Shown: positions 35,844 through 44,381, counted from the stretch's first letter. The stretch is 47,283 nt of DNA from Rhizobium sp. ASV20 (GCF_016429015.1 NZ_JAELTU010000042.1:1-47283), one strand, 5' to 3'. Notes: generated by a model from the sequence alone, not told the origin. Numbers and translations: made by a program.

Positions 35844-35866
35844 ATTATCTTGCAGAAGTTCTGCAA
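35844..35866 (-). promoter_or_regulatory. gabTD promoter with palindromic operator
   Basis: The perfect inverted repeat TTGCAGAA-G-TTCTGCAA (35850-35866) abuts GATAAT (minus strand, 35849-35844), a good -10 box about 30 bases before gabT. No good -35 hexamer is found 17-19 bases upstream, as is common for activator-dependent promoters. A further half-site TTGCAGGAA lies at 35891-35899. The palindrome thus lies where MerR-type regulators bind, between -35 and -10. Confidence 0.6.
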
Positions 35867-36204
35867 TTTATTTAGAAAACTCCTACATTTTTCCTGCAAG
35901 ATTTCAAGCGGGATTTTGTGTGGGTGACAAGAATGCGCCGGAGGTTCCGAGACCGCGCCGTGCGGGCTGAGTGGTGCGTTCCGCGCAGATCCCGGCGTCG
36001 CGAAAAGCTGCCTCATTTTCTAAATCGATTTAGGGGCCTGTGCAGTTGGCACTTCATTCGTGCTAAACAGATCGAAAGACCAGAGCATCGTCGGAACGCA
36101 AGCAGCGGCTGCCTATCCGGAATGTACTGGGAAATAAGAAGATTGAGCGTTGTCGCGATTCGCAGAAAAGCGAGAATGCTTGAGAGATCAGGGATCATTG
36201 GCAA
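35867..36204. other. divergent gab intergenic region with LacI-like palindrome
   Basis: The 389 bases between gabT and the regulator gene hold no gene. Besides the gab operator there is a perfect 14-bp palindrome CTAAATCGATTTAG (36020-36033), with the central CG of LacI/GalR-type operators, 172 bases before the regulator start. No lacI-type gene lies in the window. No clear promoter is seen for the regulator. Confidence 0.5.
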
Positions 36205-37035
36205 ATGAGCAGCATCGAGCCCGAGCGCTATTCAGTGCGCTACAAGGTGGCGGAAGCGGCGCGTCTGGCCGGCGTATCGGCCTCCACCTTGCGCCTGTGG
36301 GAAAGCCAGGGACTGGTGGTGCCCTCACGCTCCGAGACCGGGCACCGGCAGTACAGCGCCGAGGATGTGGCGCGGCTGAAGCGCATCTCCTGGTTCCGTG
36401 CCGAACGTGGCCTCAATCCCGCGGCTATTCGCGAGGCGCTTGAGACGGAGGAGGGCGGCGCCTCCGGTTTGGAGAATGGCGAGCAATCGGCATCCTCCGA
36501 CATTGGCCGCCGCTTTCGCTCGCTGCGCCACGCCGCCGGCAAGACGCTGGAGCAGGTCGCTGTCGATATGGGCATGACGTCCTCGACGCTTTCGACGCTG
36601 GAGCGCACATCGCAGGGCGTCAGCTTCAAGACGCTGCATGACCTGGCCGATTACTACGGCACGACCGTGTCGCGCCTGTCGGGCGAGGAGCGGGAGGATG
36701 TTCCCGCGCTCGTCCGATCGGGTGAATGGCGGGCATGGCCGGCGACGACACCCGGCGTCACCGTGCAGCTGCTCGCCGAGGGGCAGACGATGATGGATTG
36801 CCATCGCTTCGTGCTGGCGCCGGGCGCTGCGAGCGAAGGCGCCTATCGTCATGAAGGAGAGGAGTTCATTCACGTTCTTGCCGGGCGCCTGGAACTGGTG
36901 CTCGACAGCGATCAGTTCTTTGACCTGCTGCCCGGCGATTCCCTTTATTTCGAAAGCCGCCGTTATCACTCCTGGCGCAACCGGCACGACGGCGAGACTG
37001 TGCTACTCTGGATCAATACGCCGCCGACATTCTAG
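36205..37035 (+). CDS. three-domain regulator: MerR HTH, XRE HTH and cupin
   Basis: A 276-residue regulator. Residues 10-80 form a MerR-type DNA-binding domain (YKVAEAARLAGVSASTLRLW, then GHRQYSAEDVARLKRI). Residues 100-162 form an XRE/Cro-type helix-turn-helix (RFRSLRHAAGKTLEQVAV, TSSTLSTLERTSQGVSFKTLHDLADYYG). Residues 185-275 form a cupin-2 sensor (HEGEEFIHVLAGRLELVLD, LLPGDSLYFESRRYHSWRN). XRE-cupin proteins commonly control amine and amino-acid breakdown. The added MerR domain is unusual. It is divergent from gabTD and probably controls it, sensing GABA or succinate semialdehyde through the cupin. The target is inferred. Confidence 0.88.
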   Translation: MSSIEPERYSVRYKVAEAARLAGVSASTLRLWESQGLVVPSRSETGHRQYSAEDVARLKRISWFRAERGLNPAAIREALETEEGGASGLENGEQSASSDIGRRFRSLRHAAGKTLEQVAVDMGMTSSTLSTLERTSQGVSFKTLHDLADYYGTTVSRLSGEEREDVPALVRSGEWRAWPATTPGVTVQLLAEGQTMMDCHRFVLAPGAASEGAYRHEGEEFIHVLAGRLELVLDSDQFFDLLPGDSLYFESRRYHSWRNRHDGETVLLWINTPPTF

Positions 37036-37128
37036 AGCGCTTCCGCGAAAAATGCGTAGTGGCTTCCATTATGCAGGCGCAAAGAAACGACAAGCGCCGG
37101 ATGCGACGGTATCGTTATCTACCCTTCT

Positions 37129-37140
37129 GTTCTATAGAAC
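37129..37140. promoter_or_regulatory. 12-bp palindrome upstream of RNase D-like gene
   Basis: GTTCTATAGAAC is a perfect palindrome 43 bases before the exonuclease start. It could be an operator or include a -10-like TATAGA. A partial rhizobial palindrome remnant (GAGCGCTTCCGCGAAAAATGCG) lies near 37036-37057. Confidence 0.3.
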
Positions 37141-37182
37141 GGACGAAAAGCGAATTCAGAAAGACAAAGCCGGGAGAATCTC

Positions 37183-37809
37183 ATGGCTGCCACCATCCGC
37201 TATCATGAAGGCGATATTTCCGCCGCAGATGCCGCCCGCTATACCGGCGCCATTGCAATCGATACCGAGACCCTCGGGCTCATCCCGCGCCGCGACCGGC
37301 TTTGCGTCGTGCAGCTGTCGCCAGGCGATGGTACGGCCGATGTCATCCGCATCGCTGCCGGACAGAAACAGGCGCCCAATCTCGTCGCCATGCTTGCCGA
37401 TCCCGCGCGCCAGAAGATCTTCCACTATGGCCGCTTCGACATCGCCGTGCTGTTCCATACCTTCGGCGTCACCACCACGCCGGTCTTTTGCACCAAGATC
37501 GCATCGCGCCTTTGCCGCACCTACACGGATCGTCATGGTCTGAAGGACAATCTCAAAGAGATGCTGGAGGTCGACATCTCCAAGGCGCAGCAGTCGTCCG
37601 ACTGGGCGGCCGAAACGCTTTCGCCCGCGCAGCTCGAATATGCGGCCTCGGACGTGCTCTATCTTCATGCCCTGCGCGAAAAGCTGACGCAGCGCCTGCT
37701 TCGCGACGGTCGCATGGATTATGCCGACGATTGCTTCGCCTTCCTGCCGACCCGCGCCAAGCTCGATCTTCTCGGCTGGGAAGAGGCGGATATCTTCGCG
37801 CATAGCTGA
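37183..37809 (+). CDS. RNase D-like 3'-5' exonuclease
   Basis: A 208-residue DEDDy exonuclease: Asp27 and Glu29 in AIDTETLGL, Asp86 in HYGRFDIAVL, and Tyr153 with Asp157 in YAASDVLYLH. These bind two metals to trim RNA (or DNA) 3' ends. It is a single-domain form, lacking the C-terminal HRDC domains of full-length RNase D, which is normal for many alphaproteobacterial copies. It starts MAATIRYHEGDI; no partner gene is adjacent. Confidence 0.9.
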   Translation: MAATIRYHEGDISAADAARYTGAIAIDTETLGLIPRRDRLCVVQLSPGDGTADVIRIAAGQKQAPNLVAMLADPARQKIFHYGRFDIAVLFHTFGVTTTPVFCTKIASRLCRTYTDRHGLKDNLKEMLEVDISKAQQSSDWAAETLSPAQLEYAASDVLYLHALREKLTQRLLRDGRMDYADDCFAFLPTRAKLDLLGWEEADIFAHS

Positions 37810-38045
37810 TGGCTGCGCTCATAAGGCGAAATTCGGGGGGCGGCACCGCGAAAGTGGCGTCGGCTCTTTCATTTAGGAATCCATTAACGATTCGACTGCT
37901 ATTTTGCGGATGGTTTCCAGTTCATCGCGTTTGCGTATCGCCACCCGGGTTATCTGGCGCTAGGAAATCCACCGGCCGCATGAGTGGCCTTGATTGAACC
38001 TGCCCTCCGCTTCCATCGTCGCTTTGCCAGACAAAGGAGCATGTC

Positions 38046-39698
38046 ATGTTGCTTCCCGCCGTTGGTGCCGTGTCCGCTGTGAGCGTATCGCTTGAAAAGC
38101 CCGTTGTGGCAACGGCGGAGACGTCGGGGCTGCAGACCACGGCAACGCCGATGGCGGTCTTGTCGAGCGCGGTCAATGCCAGCGTCGAAGGCAAGCTGAA
38201 CATGCTGCTGGTCGCAGCGCGAGAGCGCATGTTCGACAGTCTGCTTTCAGCAATCGATACTGCCGCTCGCGCATTGAACCTTTCGCGCGAGCCGGGCGAG
38301 AGCAACGCCGTATATGCCCAGCGTGTAGCCGCCGCCATCAACAGCCTGTCCCCGCAGCAGCTTGCCGCTGCACAACAACGAATGGACGTGCAAATGAGCA
38401 CGTCGGTGCCGCTGCCGTTACTCGCTGAGGCCCTGACGGATCCGGAGAGCCCGCAAGCCGCCCAGCTGGCGCTCAGCCTGGAACAGGCAGCGACAGTTGA
38501 GCCCGACGCCGCGCTGAAGGCAGTCGTCAACTCCTACGGACAAAATGCAGGCGATGTGAAACCTGCGACAGCCCAATCGCTTGCGCCTGCCATATTGCAG
38601 AAAGTCGCCGATATCGCTGCCCAGGCGGCAAGCCTTGCATCCCCCGTGAAAGAAGCGACGTCCACTGGCGCCGCTGCCCAGGCCACGCAGACGGCGCCTG
38701 CGCCCCAGGCGGCGGCTCAGTCCGGCACGGCAAGCCTCTCTCCAGCAGCCACAGCTCAGGCAGCTTCCGGGCAAGCGTTGCCGCAAAACGGAACGGTTAC
38801 AACACCGCAAGCGGCTCCTGCCAGCTCAGTTGGCTCTGGCGTCAACGCTTCAACACCTTCGACCTCACAAACAGCATCTCCTCCAAGCAATCCGGCAACC
38901 GCGCCTCTATTGGCGGCGATCGCCGCAGAGGCTGAGCTTCCGACCGAGATCGAGTTGATCAGATCGCCACTTGTGCCGCCGCCGCTGCCGCGTGATATCC
39001 AGCAAATTCAGGCTGATCTCAAACAGGGGCTACAGGTCGTCATCGGCTCACCCGCGGCAGCCATCAATTCCGATCTCCTGCAGATCATCAACAATCCGAT
39101 GGCGTCCATCGAGAAGACCATAGCGCAGGCGCTGACTGCCGGTGCCGCCGGACAAATCCCGCAGTCGTCCGTCGAGGAGAGCAGCAGAGGCCGACCTCTT
39201 ACGCTTGCTGCGATCCCGGTGTCGTTGGCGGTTGAAGAGGAAATGTCGCTTCCCGCAGCCGCCCTTTCCGGCAAGCCGCAGCTTCAAGCGTCTTCGATGG
39301 CGACCATGGCCATGTATGATGCGGCCGAGCAGGCCGGAGTACCGGCTTCCCTGCCGCTTGGTGTGCCCTTCGTGGTTGCCAACTACCTGCCGACCGCAAC
39401 GCCAACCAAGGCAAGCGGTCAGAAGCGGATCGACCGCGTGGATCCCGTCGGCGATGAGGAGGACCAGAGTTCTTCTGACGACGAGGAGATGGCGCAGCAT
39501 CAGGAGGAAGACGATTCCCATCCGGAAGAGCAGCAGGCCCAGACTGTCGAGGGGGCGGTGGACGAGCTGGAGACCGTGTCTGATGTCCCGCAACGCGCCG
39601 TCACTCCAGAGATGGCCGCGCTGCCGCAGCCTTCCCTGGGCGATCGTCAGCAGGGGCAGGCTTTCGATTTCTATCGGCGCATGGTCACCTGGGAGTAA
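38046..39698 (+). CDS. large Ala/Gln-rich protein with acidic tail, unknown
   Basis: A 550-residue protein of no family I recognise. It is rich in Ala, Gln, Ser, Thr and Pro, with a low-complexity core (about 200-290) suggesting a disordered linker. The first 165 residues are more structured (VLSSAVNASVEGKLNMLLVAARERMFDSLLSAIDTAARALNL...). An acidic run (about 472-505) ends DEEDQSSSDDEEMAQHQEEDDS. It has no signal peptide or membrane helix. Its look is like flagellar hook-length or other disordered ruler-type proteins, but no motif proves this. GGAG lies at proper spacing before the ATG. Confidence 0.75.
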   Translation: MLLPAVGAVSAVSVSLEKPVVATAETSGLQTTATPMAVLSSAVNASVEGKLNMLLVAARERMFDSLLSAIDTAARALNLSREPGESNAVYAQRVAAAINSLSPQQLAAAQQRMDVQMSTSVPLPLLAEALTDPESPQAAQLALSLEQAATVEPDAALKAVVNSYGQNAGDVKPATAQSLAPAILQKVADIAAQAASLASPVKEATSTGAAAQATQTAPAPQAAAQSGTASLSPAATAQAASGQALPQNGTVTTPQAAPASSVGSGVNASTPSTSQTASPPSNPATAPLLAAIAAEAELPTEIELIRSPLVPPPLPRDIQQIQADLKQGLQVVIGSPAAAINSDLLQIINNPMASIEKTIAQALTAGAAGQIPQSSVEESSRGRPLTLAAIPVSLAVEEEMSLPAAALSGKPQLQASSMATMAMYDAAEQAGVPASLPLGVPFVVANYLPTATPTKASGQKRIDRVDPVGDEEDQSSSDDEEMAQHQEEDDSHPEEQQAQTVEGAVDELETVSDVPQRAVTPEMAALPQPSLGDRQQGQAFDFYRRMVTWE

Positions 39699-39752
39699 GT
39701 CCCCGCAGACCAGGCGAACGAGCTGACCCTTCTGCATGACGAACAAAGAAAA

Positions 39753-39776
39753 ACCCGCCGGATCGCTCCGGCGGGT
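39753..39776 (-). terminator. terminator after rpsA, usable in both directions
   Basis: A 10-bp stem, ACCCGCCGGA (39753-39762) with TCCGGCGGGT (39767-39776), has a four-base loop. On the minus strand TTTTTCTTTG follows, and on the plus strand CTTTTGTTT. It lies 27 bases past the rpsA stop and 54 bases past the stop of the Ala-rich protein gene. Confidence 0.9.
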
Positions 39777-39803
39777 CTTTTGTTTCCAGGCTTCTACCGA
39801 AGA

Positions 39804-41507
39804 TTATTCGGCGTTGCGGTTCTTCAGAGCCGCACCCAGGATGTCGCCGAGCGAAGCGCCAGAGTCGGACGAACCGAACTGAGCAACAGCTTCCTTCTCT
39901 TCTGCGATTTCCAGAGCCTTGATCGACAGCATGATCTTGCGGTCCTTCTTGGAGAAGTTGGTGACGCGAGCGTCGACAACCTGACCAACCGAGAAACGCT
40001 CCGGACGCTGTTCGTCACGGTCACGCGACAGATCGGCACGGCGGATGAACGAGGTGATGTCTTCGTGGCTGACGAGCTTCACTTCGATGCCGCCTTCGTT
40101 GACTGCGATGACTTCGCAGGAAACGACTGCATTCTTGCGCAGGTCGCCGGAAGCTGCTGCTTCGCCGACTGCGTCCTTGCCGAGCTGCTTGATGCCGAGC
40201 GAGATGCGTTCCTTCTCGACGTCGACGTCGAGAACGACAGCCTTGACGACGTCACCCTTGTTGAACTCTTCGATAACCTGTTCGCCCGGACGGTTCCAGT
40301 CGAGGTCGGAGAGGTGCACCATGCCGTCCACATCGCCGTCGAGGCCGATGAACAGGCCGAATTCGGTCTTGTTCTTGACTTCGCCTTCGACTTCGGTGCC
40401 AGCCGGATGGTTGCGGGCGAATGCTGCCCACGGGTTTTCGAGCGTCTGCTTCAGGCCGAGCGAGATACGACGCTTAGTCGGATCCACTTCGAGAACGACA
40501 ACTTCGACTTCCTGGCTCGTGGACAGGATCTTGCCGGGGTGAACGTTCTTCTTGGTCCAGGACATTTCCGAGATGTGGATGAGGCCTTCGATGCCCGGCT
40601 CCAGCTCGACGAACGCACCGTAGTCGGTGATGTTCGTGACGGTACCGGAAATCTTCTTGCCTTCCGGATACTTGGCCTGAATGCCATCCCACGGATCGCT
40701 CTCGAGCTGCTTCATGCCGAGCGAGATACGGTGGGTTTCCTGGTTGATGCGGATGATCTGTACCTTGACCTGCTGGCCGATGGACAGGATTTCCGACGGA
40801 TGGTTCACACGGCGCCATGCCATGTCGGTGACGTGCAGCAGGCCGTCGATGCCGCCGAGGTCAACGAACGCACCGTAATCGGTGATGTTCTTGACGACGC
40901 CGTCAACAACCTGGCCTTCTTCGAGGTTCTGAACGATTTCAGAACGCTGCTCGGCACGGGACTCTTCGAGAACCGTACGACGCGAAACGACGATGTTGCC
41001 GCGGCGCTTGTCCATCTTGAGGATTTCGAAGGGCTGCGGGTTGTGCATCAGCGGGGTAACGTCGCGGATCGGACGGATGTCGACCTGCGAACGCGGCAGG
41101 AAGGCGATAGCGCCGTCGAGATCGACGGTGAAGCCGCCCTTGACCTGGTTGAAGATCACGCCTTCAACGCGCTCGCCAGCTTCGAACTTGGCTTCGAGCT
41201 TGATCCAGCTCTCTTCGCGGCGAGCCTTTTCGCGCGACAGAACAGCTTCGCCAAGTGCGTTTTCGATGCGCTCGACGTAGACTTCGACTTCATCGCCAAC
41301 CTTCAGCGTGCCGTCCTTGGCGCGTGCACCGAATTCCTTCAGCGCGATACGGCCTTCGACCTTGAGACCGACGTCGACAACGGCAACGTCCTTCTCGATG
41401 GCGGTGACGATACCCTTGGTGACATAGCCTTCAGCCAGATCGTTCTTGGCAAAGGATTCTTCGAGAAGAGCTGCGAAATCTTCGCGAGAGGGGGAAGTTA
41501 CAGACAT
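39804..41507 (-). CDS. rpsA: 30S ribosomal protein S1
   Basis: A 567-residue protein with six S1 RNA-binding repeats, each with the pattern G-x-V-x-x-I-x-x-Y-G-A-F-V-x-L. Examples are GVVKNITDYGAFVDLGGIDGLLHVTDM and GTVTNITDYGAFVELEPGIEGLIHISEM. It helps 30S subunits bind leader mRNA. The frame is open to 41546, but ATG 41507 has AGGAG five bases before it and matches the family start (MSVTSPSREDFAALLEESF). It lies downstream of cmk, the usual order in alphaproteobacteria. Confidence 0.97.
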   Translation of the reverse strand: MSVTSPSREDFAALLEESFAKNDLAEGYVTKGIVTAIEKDVAVVDVGLKVEGRIALKEFGARAKDGTLKVGDEVEVYVERIENALGEAVLSREKARREESWIKLEAKFEAGERVEGVIFNQVKGGFTVDLDGAIAFLPRSQVDIRPIRDVTPLMHNPQPFEILKMDKRRGNIVVSRRTVLEESRAEQRSEIVQNLEEGQVVDGVVKNITDYGAFVDLGGIDGLLHVTDMAWRRVNHPSEILSIGQQVKVQIIRINQETHRISLGMKQLESDPWDGIQAKYPEGKKISGTVTNITDYGAFVELEPGIEGLIHISEMSWTKKNVHPGKILSTSQEVEVVVLEVDPTKRRISLGLKQTLENPWAAFARNHPAGTEVEGEVKNKTEFGLFIGLDGDVDGMVHLSDLDWNRPGEQVIEEFNKGDVVKAVVLDVDVEKERISLGIKQLGKDAVGEAAASGDLRKNAVVSCEVIAVNEGGIEVKLVSHEDITSFIRRADLSRDRDEQRPERFSVGQVVDARVTNFSKKDRKIMLSIKALEIAEEKEAVAQFGSSDSGASLGDILGAALKNRNAE

Positions 41508-41574
41508 AAAATCTCCTGGCGTGTCCTTATTATGCAATCTGGACACTGACGCGCCGGTGGTTCGCGTTAAACAG

Positions 41575-41637
41575 GCCTGACCCCAGTCCGCCTTCCTTTG
41601 GGGGAAAGCTATCCGGCGCTTGGACGGAATGTCAGGC
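41575..41637 (-). promoter_or_regulatory. structured leader of rpsA
   Basis: GCCTGAC (41575-41581) pairs with GTCAGGC (41631-41637), and GTCC (41586-41589) with GGAC (41622-41625), giving a closed long-range hairpin in the 183-base gap between cmk and rpsA. S1 is known to regulate its own translation in E. coli; a role here is inferred. Confidence 0.4.
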
Positions 41638-41690
41638 TATTTTGAAATCGACGGTTTCCGGCGCGGGGCGCGCGAAAGCCGCTCATATTT

Positions 41691-42323
41691 TCAGGCATTT
41701 CGGCTCAGAGCGGCGTCGATGATCGATTTTGCCGCCTGAAACGCCGCTTCTATACTCATTTCTGAGGTATCTAGCAAGTACGCGTCTTCAGCTGGTTTCA
41801 AAGGGCTGTCGGTGCGGCCCATGTCGCGCTCGTCGCGCCGCTTCACATCCTCGAATATCGCGTCGTAATCGGCGCTGCCGCCGGCTTCCACGATCTCCTC
41901 GTAACGGCGCTTGGCCCGGATTGCTGCCGAGGCGGTGACGTAGAACTTCACCGGCGCTTCCGGGCAGACGACGGTGCCGATGTCGCGGCCGTCGAGCACG
42001 GCGCCCGGTGCCTTCCCGGCAAAGCGGCGCTGCGTGTCGCGTAGCGCCGAGCGCACGGCCGGCATGACGGCGATCTTCGAGGCAGCCTCGCCGATCTCGT
42101 GCCTGGACAGGACGTTCCGGTCGAGCCCCGCCAGATCGACCCTGCGCGCCATGCCTTCGGCGACGGTCTCGTCGTCAAGCGGCAATCCGGCGTCGATGAG
42201 GGCTTTGGCCGTGGCGCGGTAGGTGAGGCCGGTGTCGAGATGATGAAAGCCATAGGCCTCGGCGATCCGGCGCGCCAGAGTTCCCTTGCCGGCAGCCGCT
42301 GGCCCGTCGATGGCGATGATCAT
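41691..42323 (-). CDS. cmk: cytidylate kinase
   Basis: A 210-residue kinase that makes (d)CDP from (d)CMP. The P loop is GPAAAGKGT (7-15). [28 protein letters not shown] and the RRDERDMGR lid region are the family motifs. It lies upstream of rpsA on the same strand. aroA, which usually precedes cmk in rhizobia, is not here. Confidence 0.97.
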   Translation of the reverse strand: MIIAIDGPAAAGKGTLARRIAEAYGFHHLDTGLTYRATAKALIDAGLPLDDETVAEGMARRVDLAGLDRNVLSRHEIGEAASKIAVMPAVRSALRDTQRRFAGKAPGAVLDGRDIGTVVCPEAPVKFYVTASAAIRAKRRYEEIVEAGGSADYDAIFEDVKRRDERDMGRTDSPLKPAEDAYLLDTSEMSIEAAFQAAKSIIDAALSRNA

Positions 42324-42351
42324 GTCTTTTCCGTCCCTACACCGTGTCTCG

Positions 42352-42987
42352 TTATTTGCTGTAGCGACGGACCAGATCGGCCATTTCGGCGGCTTCTGTT
42401 CGATCGATTGCCCCGAGGCCCTCGGCCACGCCCTGTCGGTCAGCCAGCGGCCGGTTCTGGCTCACCTTCCATTTGCCGTCAATCGTTTCGATGTCGATTT
42501 CGATGCCGATGATGCCTTTCATCTGGGCAACGATGAATTCCGGTGGTGCGTCCTCCACCGCCCAGGGCTGCTGGCGGTCGCTCTCGTTCTCACCCGTCAG
42601 TGCGCCGATCTGCGCGCGCAGCCAGGCGGGATCGTCGATGATGCGCGCGCTGCCGCGAACCTGGACGATCGCATAGTTCCAGGTCGGCACGACCTTGCCA
42701 GTCTCTCGCTTCGTCGCATACCAGGATGGCGTTATGTAGGTATCGGCGCCCTGGAAGACGACAAGGAGAGGGGCACCCGCCGCAATCTCCTTCCACTGAC
42801 CGTTCGCCCTGGCTACATGCGCCTGCAGCGTGCCCTTCGGCGAAAGCGCCGTATTCAGATGAAATGGGACCGGGTTGGCTATCAGTCCTGCGCCGCCTGC
42901 TGTAATCAGCATTCCCAGCGGATGGGTGCGGATCAGTTGGTGCTGCGTGCTGAGATCGTCTTCGCGATGATGTGGCGGCTGATACAT
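42352..42987 (-). CDS. PaiB-like FMN-binding protein
   Basis: A 211-residue protein of the PaiB/negative transcriptional regulator family with an FMN-binding split-barrel fold. Motifs are [71 protein letters not shown] and the late [29 protein letters not shown]. Bacillus PaiB affects sporulation and protease genes, while most homologues have unknown roles. I chose ATG 42987, where the family start MYQPPHH begins. It lies 28 bases upstream of cmk, in the place aroA usually holds. Confidence 0.9.
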   Translation of the reverse strand: MYQPPHHREDDLSTQHQLIRTHPLGMLITAGGAGLIANPVPFHLNTALSPKGTLQAHVARANGQWKEIAAGAPLLVVFQGADTYITPSWYATKRETGKVVPTWNYAIVQVRGSARIIDDPAWLRAQIGALTGENESDRQQPWAVEDAPPEFIVAQMKGIIGIEIDIETIDGKWKVSQNRPLADRQGVAEGLGAIDRTEAAEMADLVRRYSK

Positions 42988-43389
42988 GGCTTCGGTCCGT
43001 TTGTCGCGCCATTCTCTGAAACCTCGCGCGGCAAGGCTTCGAACGGCCATCCGCGCGGTCTATCAGCCATTGGCTCAGATCGTCGCGTCCAATCTTGTCA
43101 TGATAGCAAAAAATCGGGAAAACATCGTGGCCATGTCGTTCAGATTGAAGTCTGCCGCGGCCGGCTGCAATGTTCTTGCGCGAGAGTTCGGGGGCTTGCA
43201 CCGGCTCGCCGGTACAGTCTGGCTAACCCCTTATCACGCAATGCATGAAAACCGCGTGCAAAGCGGCATGAACTTTAGCTTTGACAGAAACGGTCGCAAC
43301 GATTAAGGGGACCGGCTGATATTTCCCTTAAAACGCCGGCTTCCCCGGCATTGCCGAATTTTCCTTCGGCCATTCATGAGGCTTTGACA
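42988..43389. other. 402-base gap between PaiB and TIGR02300 genes
   Basis: No credible gene. There is no trace of aroA motifs in the frames I could read. A weak promoter candidate for the plus-strand gene is TTGACA (43281-43286), 17 bases, then TAAGGG (43304-43309), about 80 bases before the start at 43390. The ribosome site GAGG lies eight bases before that GTG. Confidence 0.5.
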
Positions 43390-43773
43390 GTGGCGAAAGC
43401 GGAACTTGGAACAAAACGTACCGACCCGGATACCGGCAAGAAGTTCTATGACTTGAACCGGGATCCGGTGATCTCGCCCTATACCGGCAAGTCCTGGCCC
43501 TTGTCTTTCTTCGAGGAAACCTCCGCAGCGAAGGAAGTTCCGGAAGAGGAAGAAGTGGCCGAAGTCGATACCGAAAACACGGAAGTCGAACTGGTGTCGC
43601 TCGAGGACGCCGACGAAGCTGCTGCTGGCGGCGACGACATTCCGGATATGGGCGATGACGACGTCGAAATCGACGACGATGACGACGACACCTTCCTCGA
43701 AGCCGATGAAGATGAAGACGATGACGACATGAGCGACATCATCGGCGTCACCGGCGACGACGACGACGTTTGA
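43390..43773 (+). CDS. TIGR02300 family protein
   Basis: A 127-residue protein of unknown function, found in alphaproteobacteria. The conserved N-terminus reads MAKAELGTKRTDPDTGKKFYDLN, then RDPVISPYTGKSWP. The rest is a very acidic, low-complexity tail, including runs of Asp encoded by GAC/GAT repeats (43664-43688, 43709-43728). The start is GTG at 43390 with GAGG eight bases before it. In this family the gene commonly lies next to aroA-cmk-rpsA and tRNA-Ala, as here except for aroA. Confidence 0.92.
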   Translation: MAKAELGTKRTDPDTGKKFYDLNRDPVISPYTGKSWPLSFFEETSAAKEVPEEEEVAEVDTENTEVELVSLEDADEAAAGGDDIPDMGDDDVEIDDDDDDTFLEADEDEDDDDMSDIIGVTGDDDDV

Positions 43774-43784
43774 TCTGACGACAA

Positions 43785-43825
43785 TCGGCCCGGGAACAAA
43801 GAAAAGTTTCCCGGGCCGAATTTTT
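43785..43825 (+). terminator. rho-independent terminator after TIGR02300 gene
   Basis: A perfect 12-bp stem, TCGGCCCGGGAA (43785-43796) with TTCCCGGGCCGA (43808-43819), has an 11-base loop and is followed by ATTTTT (43820-43825). Confidence 0.94.
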
Positions 43826-43924
43826 CGGCTTGCTATCTGTGAAAACCACAAGTAATAAGCCGCCACCCCGACGGGCGAAGCGCTCGGAAGGGACCCAGGG
43901 CCGGTAAAACGGCACCATCTTGAT

Positions 43925-44000
<76 letters not shown>

Positions 44001-44177
44001 AATTCGCTCTCCGAGCTTCGACTTGGTAAGCCAAAAGACGAAGGCTGTCGCACTGAAGTTGCGCAGTAACGAAAGCGGACTTTTTCCAAAATCACTGAAT
44101 CAGGTTTGATGTGGCCATTAGGCAGCCCCATGTAGGTATTGGTTGTATCGCTGCCTGCGTTCGCTACCATGCTGTGC

Positions 44178-44381
44178 ATGAAGTACGTCTACATCCTTCA
44201 AAGCTGCGATTTTCCGGACCATCACCACGTTGGTGTGACTGGAGATCTGAAAGCTCGTCTGGCGAAACACAATGCCAGAGAGGTGTCTCACACATCGAAA
44301 AATGTGCCTTGGTCGGTCAAAACCTACATTGCCTTCTCAAATGAGATGCAGGCGCGCGCCTTCGCTAAGAAGAGATTGTAA
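44178..44381 (+). pseudogene. GIY-YIG nuclease family gene, shortened
   Basis: A 67-codon frame with the UPF0213-type GIY-YIG start: MKYVYILQSCDFPDHHHVGVTGDLKARLAKHN, then HTSKNVPWSVKTYIAFSNEMQARAFAKKRL. In intact relatives I know, the segment AFxxYLKSGSGRAFA stands before KKxL; here about 12 residues (the second AF-copy region) are missing, so AF is joined to the end. This would remove the catalytic Glu-containing helix. I therefore call it a likely pseudogene by in-frame deletion, though a short product could be made. It lies downstream of a tRNA gene. Confidence 0.6.

Noticed and set aside
39780..41549. A 589-codon open frame opposite rpsA on the plus strand
   Set aside because: It mirrors the rpsA frame because of codon bias in a GC-rich gene; its protein is acidic, repetitive in the same places as S1 and has no known motif.
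42986..43306. A 106-codon frame between the PaiB and TIGR02300 genes as a possible gene
   Set aside because: No ribosome site, no motifs, begins in the PaiB start region, and composition is unlike its neighbours.
43664..43728. GAC/GAT repeats as a possible microsatellite or CRISPR-like tract
   Set aside because: They encode the acidic tail that is normal for the TIGR02300 family; no spacer-repeat layout exists. No CRISPR array was seen anywhere in the window.
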